DNA of 55,189 bases from DATGEO01 sp035310015 (GTDB lineage: Bacteria > Chloroflexota > Dormibacteria > Dormibacterales > Dormibacteraceae): positions 1-55,189 of the forward strand of contig DATGEO010000171.1 of NCBI GenBank assembly GCA_035310015.1. The letters run 5' to 3'. The translations under genes were made by a program, and so were the position numbers. The notes under the pieces are model-generated. The model had not been told where the DNA came from. It was given only the letters and a program-made list of their open reading frames with translations, and did not search any database. Numbering within the stretch: the first letter of the stretch is position 1; the number at the start of each line of letters is the position of its first letter. Below are positions 40,349 through 48,760 of the stretch, piece by piece.

Positions 40349-43036
40349 GTGGCCAAGGGAAGGCGGGGGAGAGTCATCCTGATCGATGCCCACAGCCTCA
40401 TCTACCGGGCGTTCTTCGCCCTCCCCCCGATGAGCACGTCGGACGGCCAGGTGACCAACGCGGTCTACGGCTTCACGTCGATGCTGGCGATCGTCCTCGC
40501 CTCGCGGCCGGAGTTCGCGGTAGCGGCCTTCGACGTAGGCGCGCCCACGTGGCGGAGCAAGGAGTACGAGGAGTACAAGGCCGGACGCCGGGCGATGCCC
40601 GACGACCTGCGCCCGCAGATCGAGAAGGTACGCGACGTGCTCACGTCGTTCACGATCCCCATCCACGGCGTGCCGGGCTACGAGGCCGACGACGTCATCG
40701 GCACGTTCGCGCGGATCTGCGAGGAGCGCGGCCATCCCGTGACGATCGTCTCGGGTGACCTCGACTGCCTTCAGCTGGTGTCGGACTCGGTCGAGGCCCT
40801 CGTTCCGCGCCGCGGCATCACCGACACCTTCGTCTACGGCCCCGACCAGGTGCGCCAGCGCTACGGGTTCGAGCCGCACCAGCTGATCGACTTCAAGGCG
40901 CTCCGCGGCGACACGTCGGACAACATCCCAGGCGTGCCGGGCGTCGGGGACAAGACCGCCGCCACGCTCGTCCAGAAATACGGCAGCGTCGAAAGCATCC
41001 TCGAGCACGTCGACGAGATGCCAGAAGGCCGGCTGAAGACGTCGCTGAAGGCGAACGCCGATCGCGTGCGCCTCGGCAAACGCATGGTCACGATCGTTCG
41101 CGACGTGCCCGTCGAGCTCGACCTCGAGAAGGCGAGATGGACGCGCTACGACTACGAGCGGACGCGCGAGGTCTTCGACCGGCTCGAGTTCCGCCAGCTG
41201 CTGAGCCGCTTCCCACCGCCCGACCAGGTGCCGGTGCAGCCGAGCCTGCTCTTCGAGCCCGCGCCTCGGCCTGCGGGCCTGAAGATCGTCGATGATCCCG
41301 TCGAGGCCGCGAGCCTGCTCGACGGCTCCGACCACGTGGGCGTGTTCCTGTTCACCGACGGTTCCGGACGCTCGGCGAGGGTGCTCGGACTCGGCGTGTC
41401 GAATGGACGCAGCACGTTCTACGCGTCGAGCGCGGCCGCGATGGACGCGGTCGCGACCACGCTGGCCGACCGCACCGTCAGCGGCCACGACGCGAAGGAG
41501 AGCGAGCTCGCGATGCGTTCGCTCGGCGGCGGCAAGAGGTCCTGGGACTTCAGCACGTTCCTGGCGGCCTACCTGCTCGGCGCGGGCTCTCGGGATCCGC
41601 GCCTGGAGGACCTCGCGCGCGAGTTCCTCGAGATGAACCTCGTGAGCAGCGAGCAGCTGCTGGGGACGGGCCGCGCCGCGCGCAAGCCGCCGGCGGTCGC
41701 GGTCGAAGAGGCCGCGGAGTTTGCGGCTCGCCGCGCGGAGGCGATCCTCAACCTGAGGCCCCGCCTCGAGGCGGAGATGCGCAACCTCGGAGTCGACTAC
41801 CTCTTCCACGAGATCGAGCTGCCGCTGGCGGGCGTGCTCGCGGACATGGAGTCAGAAGGCGTCGCCATCGACGTCCCGTACCTCAAGGACATGCAGGACG
41901 AGCTCGGCGCCCAGCTTGCCGCGATCGAGAAAGAGGTGGCCGAGGTCGCAGGACAGACCTTCAACCTCAATGCGCCGCAGCAGCTGGCCAAGGTGCTGTT
42001 CGAGGACCTTCGGCTGCCGGTCGGCAAGCGCACGAAGACGGGCTACTCGACGGACGCGGACACCCTCGAATCGCTGCGCGAGAAGCATCCGATCATCGGC
42101 CTGATCCTCGAGCACCGCCAGCTTTCGAAGCTGAAGTCGACGTACGTGGATGCGCTGCCGCAGCTGGTCGACCCCCTGACCGGCCGCGTGCACACGTCGT
42201 TCGGCCAGGCGAGCACGGCCACGGGACGCCTCGCCTCGTCCAACCCGAACCTCATGAACATCCCCATCCGGACCGAGCTGGGCCAGCGCATCCGGCGCGC
42301 GTTCAAGGCCAGCAGGCCGGGCCACGTGCTGATCTCCGCCGACTACTCGCAGATCGAGCTGCGCATCGCCGCGCACCTGAGCGGCGACCCGAAGATGCTC
42401 GCCGCCTTCGCCGCGGGGCAGGACATTCACACGGCCACCGCGGCGGCCGTGTTCAAGGTGCCCATCGAGCAGGTCGATCCCAACCAGCGCCGCCTGGCCA
42501 AGGTCGCCAACTTCGGTTCGATCTACGGCCAGGGCGAGTACGGGCTCTCGCAGCAGCTCGGCATCACGGGCGACGTCGCGCGCGACTTCCTGACCCAGTA
42601 CTGGTCCACCTATTCCAAGCTGCGCGAGTACCTCGACGACGTGCGGCAGAAGGCGCGAGAGGAAGGCTTCGTCGTCAGCGCGACGGGACGTCGGCGCAAC
42701 ATCCCCGACCTCCGATCGCCGAATTTCCAGCTGCGCAGCGCGGCTGAGCGCATGGCGATCAACTTCCCGATGCAGTCGCTGGCGGCGGACATCATCAAGA
42801 TCGCGATGGTGCGGCTGCACCGGGAGTTCGAAGCCGACCACGTCGAGGGTCGAATGCTGCTGCAGGTGCACGACGAGCTTCTCTTCGAGGTGCCCGAGGG
42901 CGAGGTCGACCGCTTCGCGGAGACGGTGCCGCGGATCATGACCGGCGCGTACGAGCTCGAGACCGGCATCGAGGTGGAAGCGAAAGTCGGTCCGAACTGG
43001 GCCGACATGAAAAAGCTCGCGGTGGTCCGGGCGTAG
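40349..43036 (+). CDS. polA: DNA polymerase I
   Basis: This 895-residue enzyme has an N-terminal 5'-nuclease domain (LIDAHSLIYRAFFALPPM, DYEADD-like GYEADDVIGTFA, GDTSDNIPGVPGVGDKTA), a middle 3'-5' exonuclease-like domain without the D-x-E metal ligands (so proofreading is probably absent), and a family A polymerase domain. The latter has TATGRLASSNPNLMNIPIR, DYSQIELRIAAHLSGD (about residue 664) and QVHDELLFEVP (about 837). It fills gaps in excision repair and removes Okazaki primers. It is directly followed by mutM with no gap. Confidence 0.96.
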   Translation: MAKGRRGRVILIDAHSLIYRAFFALPPMSTSDGQVTNAVYGFTSMLAIVLASRPEFAVAAFDVGAPTWRSKEYEEYKAGRRAMPDDLRPQIEKVRDVLTSFTIPIHGVPGYEADDVIGTFARICEERGHPVTIVSGDLDCLQLVSDSVEALVPRRGITDTFVYGPDQVRQRYGFEPHQLIDFKALRGDTSDNIPGVPGVGDKTAATLVQKYGSVESILEHVDEMPEGRLKTSLKANADRVRLGKRMVTIVRDVPVELDLEKARWTRYDYERTREVFDRLEFRQLLSRFPPPDQVPVQPSLLFEPAPRPAGLKIVDDPVEAASLLDGSDHVGVFLFTDGSGRSARVLGLGVSNGRSTFYASSAAAMDAVATTLADRTVSGHDAKESELAMRSLGGGKRSWDFSTFLAAYLLGAGSRDPRLEDLAREFLEMNLVSSEQLLGTGRAARKPPAVAVEEAAEFAARRAEAILNLRPRLEAEMRNLGVDYLFHEIELPLAGVLADMESEGVAIDVPYLKDMQDELGAQLAAIEKEVAEVAGQTFNLNAPQQLAKVLFEDLRLPVGKRTKTGYSTDADTLESLREKHPIIGLILEHRQLSKLKSTYVDALPQLVDPLTGRVHTSFGQASTATGRLASSNPNLMNIPIRTELGQRIRRAFKASRPGHVLISADYSQIELRIAAHLSGDPKMLAAFAAGQDIHTATAAAVFKVPIEQVDPNQRRLAKVANFGSIYGQGEYGLSQQLGITGDVARDFLTQYWSTYSKLREYLDDVRQKAREEGFVVSATGRRRNIPDLRSPNFQLRSAAERMAINFPMQSLAADIIKIAMVRLHREFEADHVEGRMLLQVHDELLFEVPEGEVDRFAETVPRIMTGAYELETGIEVEAKVGPNWADMKKLAVVRA

Positions 43037-43927
43037 TTGCCTGAGCTCCCGGAGGTCGAAACCATCGCGGCCGACCTCCGGCCGCACCTGGTCGGCCGGA
43101 CGATCCTGCGCTGCGAGCTTCGCTTTCCGGCGATCGTCCGCCACCCGGAGCCCGAACAGTTCGTCGACCTCGTCGCCGGCCTGCGCATCGAATCGGTGAA
43201 GCGCCGCGGCAAGTACATCCTCATCGGGCTGGATCAGGACCGAGTGCTGGTCGTGCACCTCGGCATGACCGGCCAGCTGCGCATCGTCGATCCCACGACC
43301 CCCGTCGCCGGCCACACGCACGCGATCTTCGATCTCGACACGTCTGAGGGGGGACTCCCCCCTCAGGGCGACGCGCCCGGCAAGGCCGGCTCGCGCCGCA
43401 CCCCCTTGGGCAAACAGCTGCGCTACCGCGACCCCCGCCGCTTCGGCCGCATCCTCCTCGGCACGGAGGCCGACCTGCTGCTCGCGCGCGTCATGCCGCA
43501 CCTCGGACCAGAGCCCATCGATCCGGACTTCAGCGCCGACGCCCTCTACGCCGCCCTGCGCCGGCGCAAAGCTCCATTGAAGGCCGTGCTGCTCGACCAG
43601 AAGGCGCTCGCCGGCGTCGGCAACATCTACGCCGACGAGTCTCTGTACCGGGCGCGCCTGCGCCCCGATCGAGTGGCCCAGCGCATCAGCCGCGCCTCGG
43701 CCGCGCGCCTGCGCGACGCGCTCCGCGAATCCCTCGAGCTGGCGATCCGCAACCGTGGCAGCTCGGTGGACTCGTATCGGGATGCCTGGGGCGAGCGCGG
43801 CGGCCAGCAGGAGGTGCTGCAGGTGTACGGCCGGGCCGGAGAGCCGTGCTTCACGTGCGGGCGGCCCCTGGCCTCGATGCGGATCGCCGGCCGCACGACC
43901 GTTTTCTGCCGCCATTGCCAGCGCTGA
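43037..43927 (+). CDS. mutM: formamidopyrimidine-DNA glycosylase with an in-frame hairpin insertion
   Basis: This 296-residue Fpg starts at TTG directly after polA and has the N-terminal P-E-L-P-E-V-E-T (Pro2 nucleophile, Glu3). It includes KRRGKYILIGL, HLGMTGQL, RDPRRFGRILL, VGNIYADESLYRARL with Asn/Tyr contacts, and the zinc finger CFTCGRPLASMRIAGRTTVF followed by CRHC. About 25 residues (roughly 102-126: SEGGLPPQGDAPGKAGSRRT and P-L-G) are inserted between I-F-D-L-D and L-R-Y-R-D, encoded by a perfect hairpin. It removes 8-oxoguanine. Confidence 0.94.
   Translation: MPELPEVETIAADLRPHLVGRTILRCELRFPAIVRHPEPEQFVDLVAGLRIESVKRRGKYILIGLDQDRVLVVHLGMTGQLRIVDPTTPVAGHTHAIFDLDTSEGGLPPQGDAPGKAGSRRTPLGKQLRYRDPRRFGRILLGTEADLLLARVMPHLGPEPIDPDFSADALYAALRRRKAPLKAVLLDQKALAGVGNIYADESLYRARLRPDRVAQRISRASAARLRDALRESLELAIRNRGSSVDSYRDAWGERGGQQEVLQVYGRAGEPCFTCGRPLASMRIAGRTTVFCRHCQR
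43344..43366. repeat. perfect hairpin inside mutM
   Basis: CTGAGGGGGG and CCCCCCTCAG form a 10-bp perfect stem around ACT, within the in-frame insertion in mutM. The following GGGCGACGCGCCC and GCCGGC segments are also self-complementary, as expected of a mobile palindromic element. Confidence 0.75.
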
Positions 43928-44586
43928 GAGAACTATTACCGCGACTCGTCGCCATTGCGGTGCTGGTGGCGGCCTTCATGTTCCTCACCATCGCCGTCTC
44001 CCTCGGCTGGCTCTCCACCCCCGACCACGACGTCCTCGACTACATGGCGGGCATCTGGCAGGAGCCGCTGCACCCGCTGTTCCAGGCCGTCGCCGAGCTC
44101 GGAGGCCTGGAGGTGACCACGCTTCTGGTGGCGGGGCTGGTCGGATTCCTCCTCTGGCGCGGATACGGCGCCGACGCCTGGGTTGGCCTCGCCTTCGTCG
44201 CGGTCCAGGTGTTCGAGATCTTCTACAAGCTGAACCTCTATCACCCGCAGCCGCCCGCCACGGTCGCGCACACGGACGGGCCGAGCCTGACGATGCTCTT
44301 CGAGCCTTCGACCGGCGCCGGTAACAGCTTTCCGAGCGGGCACATGGTCCGCGCCGTCTTCGTCTACGGGGTCCTCGCCTTCGTGATCCGCCGCCTCGCG
44401 CCGTGGCCGTGGGCTCGTGCCCTTGCCCTGCCCGCCGCCGTTGTCATCATCGTGGCCCTCGCCTTCGACCGGCTGTACCTGGACGTGCACTGGGAGTCGG
44501 ACGTCCTGGGAGGGTTTCTGCTCGGCGCTATCGCGATGGTCAGCGCGACGGTCTGGCTGGACAGGCCCCGTCGCGCCGAGAATTAG
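43915..44586 (+). CDS. PAP2-family membrane phosphatase
   Basis: This ~223-residue, six-helix protein has the three PAP2 motifs: K-L-N-L-Y-H-P-Q-P-P (K-x6-R-P variant, about residue 108), NSFPSGHMVRA (P-S-G-H, about 140) and DRLYLDVHWESDVLGG (S-R-x5-H-x3-D variant, about 187). It would dephosphorylate a lipid phosphate such as undecaprenyl diphosphate or phosphatidic acid. The TTG start at 43915 overlaps mutM by 13 bases and has no ribosome-binding site; later GTG codons are possible. Confidence 0.82.
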   Translation: MPALRELLPRLVAIAVLVAAFMFLTIAVSLGWLSTPDHDVLDYMAGIWQEPLHPLFQAVAELGGLEVTTLLVAGLVGFLLWRGYGADAWVGLAFVAVQVFEIFYKLNLYHPQPPATVAHTDGPSLTMLFEPSTGAGNSFPSGHMVRAVFVYGVLAFVIRRLAPWPWARALALPAAVVIIVALAFDRLYLDVHWESDVLGGFLLGAIAMVSATVWLDRPRRAEN

Positions 44587-44589
44587 GGG

Positions 44590-44937
44590 GTGACGGATGC
44601 AGACGACCGGCCGATCCTCATCATGGTCACGGCGCGCGGCCGCGACGACGCGGAACGGCTCGGCGAGGCGCTCGTCGTCGATCACCTGGCCGGCAGCTGC
44701 TCGGTCGTGCCGACGGTCCATTCCTTCTATTACTCCGACGGCCTGCTGCAGCGCGAGCACGAGGCGCTGCTGCTGGTCAGGACGCTGGAGTCGAAGCGCG
44801 CGGCCGTGATGCAGCACCTGCAGGAGCACCACTCCTACGTGCGGCCGGAGATCATCGAGCTCCAAGTCGCGGGCGGCTCGGGGCAGTACCTCGACTGGCT
44901 GGCCGAGCAGGTCGTGAAGCCCGGCTCCAACCGTTAA
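44590..44937 (+). CDS. cutA: CutA1-like divalent-cation tolerance protein
   Basis: This 115-residue protein shows the CutA1 trimer fold: an N-terminal strand with MVTARGRDDAERLGEALV, SCSVVPTVHSFYY with E-H-E-A-L-L-L-V-R-T, and HHSYVRPEIIELQV where relatives have H-P-Y-x-x-P-E. Some expected aromatic and charged residues differ from the consensus (for example no W-x-G-K). The role of CutA1 remains debated (copper tolerance, signalling trimer). GTG start with AGGGG directly upstream. Confidence 0.85.
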   Translation: MTDADDRPILIMVTARGRDDAERLGEALVVDHLAGSCSVVPTVHSFYYSDGLLQREHEALLLVRTLESKRAAVMQHLQEHHSYVRPEIIELQVAGGSGQYLDWLAEQVVKPGSNR

Positions 44938-44946
44938 GTCGACACT

Positions 44947-44952
44947 TAGACT
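44947..44952 (+). promoter_or_regulatory. -10-like box of the ABC transporter gene
   Basis: TAGACT lies 9 bases before ATG 44962, so the transcript would begin one to three bases before the start codon. No Shine-Dalgarno sequence. Confidence 0.35.
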
Positions 44953-44961
44953 GCGACTGCG

Positions 44962-47232
44962 ATGGCCACTGTCATAGACGAGCCGACCGAGGGCGAACCC
45001 GTCAAGCCGCCGGGGCGGAAGGCCCGCGCCCGCCGGCGGGCCGCCGCCATCGCCGAGGCGGCGGTGACCATCCCGGTGGCGGAGGAGCTTCGCCAGGCGC
45101 TCGCCGAGCAGTCCTCGATCGTCGCCGCGGTCCGGCGCCACCGCGACCGCCGGCAGGCCGAGAGGCGCGCCGCCGAGGAAGAGCGGCCCGTTCCGGAGCC
45201 GGCGGCGGCGACCGCGCCGGCCGATGGCACGCCCGTCATAGCGGAGCCGGCGCCTCGCGAGCTCGACGGATTCCACGACCTCCTCGGCCAGGCCGTGGGC
45301 CTGCGGATCGACTCGGTGACGCGGACCTTCGACACGGGCGAGATGAAGGTCGCCGCATTGCGCGACGTCTCGCTCGAGATCGTTCCCGGTGAGTTCGTGT
45401 CCGTGGTCGGCCCCTCGGGCTGCGGCAAGACGACCCTGCTGTCGATGATGGGCGGCCTCGACCGGCCGACGTCCGGGCGCGTGTTCGCCGCCGGCCTGCC
45501 CCTCGACGAGCTCAGCGACGACGCGCTGGCCGACTACCGGCTCCAGCGCGTGGCGACGATCTTCCAGACCTTCAACCTGATCGGCGCGATGTCGGTCGAG
45601 GAGAACGTCAGCCTGCCCCTGGTGCTCGCCGGCCTGCCGTTTGAGGAGCGGCGGGAGCGCGCGCACCACCTGCTCGAGCTGGTCGGCCTTGAAGGCAAGG
45701 CGAAGGTGCGCGCCGGCCGCCTGTCCGGCGGCGAGCAGCAGAAGGTCGCGATCGCGCGCGCGCTCGCCAACCGGCCGGGGCTGATCCTTGCGGACGAGCC
45801 CACCGGCAGCCTCGATTCCGCGTCCGGCGCGCGCATCCTCGAGCTGTTGAAGGACCTCAACCACCGGGGCGCGACGATCGTCCTCGTCACCCACGACCCG
45901 GAGGTCGCGCGCCACTCCAACCGCGCCGTGCGCATGATCGACGGCCGCGCGATCGAGCTCGGCGCGGGCAGCAAGAACGTCCGCAACCAGGATCCGGTCA
46001 TGCCCCCCGCGCGCCTGCACTGGCGGGACACGCTGCGTCTCGGTTTTCTCAGCGCCGGACGCAGGCCGCTGCGCACCTTCCTGACCACGACCGGCGTCGC
46101 GATCGGCATCGCGGCCATGAGCCTCATCGTCGCGCTGTCCGGGGGCCTCGACCACGCGCTCTCGTCGCCGGGCCTGTCGGCGAACCGGCTCGACGAGGTC
46201 ACCGTGCGCCCGGCGGCCTCGAGCGGTCCGATGTTCGATGCAGCGACCATGGCGACCGTCGCCGGCCTCGCGCACGTCCAGGCCGCATGGGGTGACGTCG
46301 AGCTAACGGGCGGGTTCAGCGCGGGTTCATCGCCCGCGATCCTGCGCGCCGACCGGCTGGTCGCCTTCGCGCCGCGCGCGCGCTGGTCGGAGCCGCCCAC
46401 GCTGCTCGCCGGAGCAATGCCGAGCAGCGACTACGCGAACCAGGTGGTGCTCAGCAGCAGCGAGGCTTCGGCTCTCGGCTTTGCCGGCGCGGCGGACGCG
46501 GTCGGAAAGACGGTGACGTTCACCGTGGCCGCGACGAAGCCGGCGACCATCACGCTGATCGTGGTCGGCGTGGTGTCGGACGTCGCGATGCCGCCCGGCG
46601 TATCCGGCGGTCTCGCGCCCTACGGGCTCATGACCGGTCAGTGGTCGGCGGCGGCCGCGGCCAACCACTGGAAGACGGGCGAGTTCTCATCGATCACGGT
46701 GCTCGCGGACTCGGAAGCCAACGTCGACGGCCTGCGCAACCGGCTCGCGGCCCTCGGGTTCCAGGCCGAGAGCACCGGCGACCAGCTGCGCGGCTTCGAA
46801 GAGCTGCTCAGCCGCCTGCGCGTCGCGCTGCTCGGCCTGTCGGTCGTGGCGCTGCTGCTCGCCTGCCTCGGCATCGCCAACACGATGTACACGGCGGTGC
46901 TCGAGCGCACGCGCGAGATCGGGATCCTGAAGGCGGTCGGCGCGCGCTCGCGCGACATCCGTCTGCTGTTCGTCACCGAGGCCGCGGTCATCGGCCTCGT
47001 CGGTGGATTGCTCGGCGGCGCGGTGGCCGTGTTCCTCTCGCGCGTCGGCAACTCGGCGGTGGACGCGATCGTGCCCGCGATCGCGGGCGCCGCGGTGGAG
47101 GTGTTCCGGCCCGACCTCGTCCTCGCCGCGGGCGCGCTGGTCTTCGCCGTGCTGCTCAGCATGGGCAGCGGCCTGCTGCCCGCGATCCGCGCGGCCGCGC
47201 AGGAGCCGATGAAGGCCCTGCATCATGAGTAG
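44962..47232 (+). CDS. MacB-like ABC transporter, ATPase and permease in one chain
   Basis: This 756-residue protein has three regions. Residues 1-110 form a charged, Ala/Arg-rich, probably coiled-coil extension. Residues 112-340 are an ABC ATPase with GPSGCGKTTLL (Walker A), LSGGEQQKVAIARAL (signature), ILADEPTGSLD (Walker B) and VTHDPEVA (switch His). Residues 360-756 are an FtsX/MacB permease with one N-terminal helix, an extracytoplasmic domain and three C-terminal helices (IANTMYTAVLERTREIGILK). The order, ATPase before permease, matches MacB. A mechanotransmission or efflux role is expected. Confidence 0.9.
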   Translation: MATVIDEPTEGEPVKPPGRKARARRRAAAIAEAAVTIPVAEELRQALAEQSSIVAAVRRHRDRRQAERRAAEEERPVPEPAAATAPADGTPVIAEPAPRELDGFHDLLGQAVGLRIDSVTRTFDTGEMKVAALRDVSLEIVPGEFVSVVGPSGCGKTTLLSMMGGLDRPTSGRVFAAGLPLDELSDDALADYRLQRVATIFQTFNLIGAMSVEENVSLPLVLAGLPFEERRERAHHLLELVGLEGKAKVRAGRLSGGEQQKVAIARALANRPGLILADEPTGSLDSASGARILELLKDLNHRGATIVLVTHDPEVARHSNRAVRMIDGRAIELGAGSKNVRNQDPVMPPARLHWRDTLRLGFLSAGRRPLRTFLTTTGVAIGIAAMSLIVALSGGLDHALSSPGLSANRLDEVTVRPAASSGPMFDAATMATVAGLAHVQAAWGDVELTGGFSAGSSPAILRADRLVAFAPRARWSEPPTLLAGAMPSSDYANQVVLSSSEASALGFAGAADAVGKTVTFTVAATKPATITLIVVGVVSDVAMPPGVSGGLAPYGLMTGQWSAAAAANHWKTGEFSSITVLADSEANVDGLRNRLAALGFQAESTGDQLRGFEELLSRLRVALLGLSVVALLLACLGIANTMYTAVLERTREIGILKAVGARSRDIRLLFVTEAAVIGLVGGLLGGAVAVFLSRVGNSAVDAIVPAIAGAAVEVFRPDLVLAAGALVFAVLLSMGSGLLPAIRAAAQEPMKALHHE

Positions 47233-48447
47233 ATGCGTGTCAGCGCCTATCCGTTAGTCGACGCCGACGAGGCGGCCGCGCTCGTCCTGAACAAGGTCGC
47301 GGTCCTCGAGCCGGAGGTCGTCCCTCTCGGCGAATGCTCGGGCCGCGTGCCGGCGCAGGACGTCAGCGCGCCCTCCTCTCTGCCTGCGCATGCGGTCAGC
47401 GCGGTCGACGGCTTCGCCCTCCGCGCCGCGGACGCGGGGAAGACGCTGCGGGTGCTGGGAGAGTCGGCCGCCGGGCGTCCTTTCGCCGGCGACGTGAAAC
47501 CGGGTACCGCCGCACGCATCCTCACCGGCGGCGTGCTGCCGGACGGCGCCGACTGCGTGGTGATGTTCGAGGACGTGCGCGACGGCGGTGACAGCGTCAC
47601 CGTGCCCGCCGGCCTGCAGCCGGGCACGAACTTCCATGTGCCGGGCGCGGACGCGCGCCAGGGCGAGCTGGTCATCCCGGCGGGATGGCAGCTGGGTGCC
47701 GCCGAGATCGGGCTGGCGGCGGCGCTCGGCATTCCGAGGCTGGTCGTCGGCCGGCGGCCGAAGGTCGCTCTCATGTCGACCGGTGACGAGCTGGTCGAGC
47801 TCGGGCAGACGCCCGGTCGCGGACAGATCACCGACTCGAATCGATGGGCCCTGCTCGCGGCGCTGCGCGAGGCGGGCGCGGAGGTGCATGTCCTCGGCAT
47901 CGCTCCCGACCGGCCGGAGGAGCTGCGCACGCTCGTGGTGAAAGCGCTGGAGGGCGCCGACGTCCTGGTCACGTCCGGCGGCGTCTCCGTCGGCACTCAT
48001 GACCTGGTCAAGCCGCTGCTCGAGACCCTGGGCACGGTCCACGTCGGCCGGGTGAAGCTCAAGCCTGGAAAGCCCTTCACGTTCGCGACCCTGGACGGAG
48101 GCAAGGTCGCGTTCGGCCTGCCTGGCTTCCCGGTCAGCTCTCTCGTGACCTTCGAGGTGTTCGTGCGGCCGGCCCTGCGCAAGATGCAGGGGTTCGCGAA
48201 GCTCGACCGCCCGCGCCTGCCCGTGCGCCTCGGCTTCGACGCCCACGCGGTGGGGGACCGGACCGAATTCCACCGGGTCACGCTCCACCGCGAAGGGTTG
48301 GAGCTGGTCGCTCAGACGACCGGGTCGCAGTCGTCCTCGCGGTTGATGTCGCTGGCCGGCGCGCACGCGCTGGTGCGCGTGCCGCCGGGCGATCAGGGAC
48401 TCAGCGCTGGTTCAACCGTGGAGGCGCTGATCCTCTCCCTGCCGTGA
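47233..48447 (+). CDS. moeA: molybdopterin molybdenumtransferase
   Basis: This 404-residue MoeA has AVDGFALRAAD (domain III entry), RILTGGVLPDGADCVVMFED, STGDELVELGQTPGRGQITD and TSGGVSVGTHDLVKP, the molybdopterin-binding loops, then KPFTFATL and AFGLPGFPVSSLVTFEVFV. It inserts molybdate into adenylated molybdopterin. It begins at ATG immediately after the ABC gene stop. With moaA (16440) it serves the Mo-hydroxylase in this window. Confidence 0.95.
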   Translation: MRVSAYPLVDADEAAALVLNKVAVLEPEVVPLGECSGRVPAQDVSAPSSLPAHAVSAVDGFALRAADAGKTLRVLGESAAGRPFAGDVKPGTAARILTGGVLPDGADCVVMFEDVRDGGDSVTVPAGLQPGTNFHVPGADARQGELVIPAGWQLGAAEIGLAAALGIPRLVVGRRPKVALMSTGDELVELGQTPGRGQITDSNRWALLAALREAGAEVHVLGIAPDRPEELRTLVVKALEGADVLVTSGGVSVGTHDLVKPLLETLGTVHVGRVKLKPGKPFTFATLDGGKVAFGLPGFPVSSLVTFEVFVRPALRKMQGFAKLDRPRLPVRLGFDAHAVGDRTEFHRVTLHREGLELVAQTTGSQSSSRLMSLAGAHALVRVPPGDQGLSAGSTVEALILSLP

Positions 48448-48454
48448 GACCGCG

Positions 48455-48673
48455 TTATCGCGGGTTCGGGTCGTCGGGCCCGGGCTCGCGCTCGGGGTTC
48501 TCGTCGTTCCGGGTCCGGCGGTTCCATTCCTCGCGCACGTCCTCGCGAACGTCGCGGGCCTTGGCCTTGGCGTCGCCCATCTCCTGGCGCGCCTTGCCCT
48601 TGGTCTCCTCGCCGCGGTCGCCGGTCAACTTGCCTTTCAGCTCTTCCGCCTTGCCCTTGATCTGGTCCTTCAT
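48455..48673 (-). CDS. CsbD-like stress protein
   Basis: This 72-residue, highly charged protein reads M-K-D-Q-I-K-G-K-A-E-E-L-K-G-K-L-T-G-D, then KGKARQEMGDAKAKARD, the CsbD repeat pattern (K-G-K-x-x-E-x-x-G). The C-terminus is acidic and Pro/Asn-rich. CsbD-like proteins are abundant general-stress proteins of unknown mechanism. It is convergent with moeA and divergent from uvrB. Confidence 0.88.
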   Translation of the reverse strand: MKDQIKGKAEELKGKLTGDRGEETKGKARQEMGDAKAKARDVREDVREEWNRRTRNDENPEREPGPDDPNPR

Positions 48674-48744
48674 GACTGGGTAACGCGGCCCGCCGCCCAC
48701 CTCTTCGAACACCCCGCGAACACCGCGCGAACATCGGTTCGCCT

Positions 48745-48750
48745 TAGAAT
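48745..48750 (+). promoter_or_regulatory. -10-like box of uvrB
   Basis: TAGAAT lies 10 bases before GTG 48761, placing the transcript start within a few bases of the start codon. No Shine-Dalgarno sequence. Confidence 0.4.
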
Positions 48751-48760
48751 TAGGGCTCCC

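Noticed and set aside
43936..46275. A 779-codon minus-strand open frame across PAP2, cutA and the ABC gene
   Set aside because: It spans three real genes and has the low-complexity composition of antisense frames.
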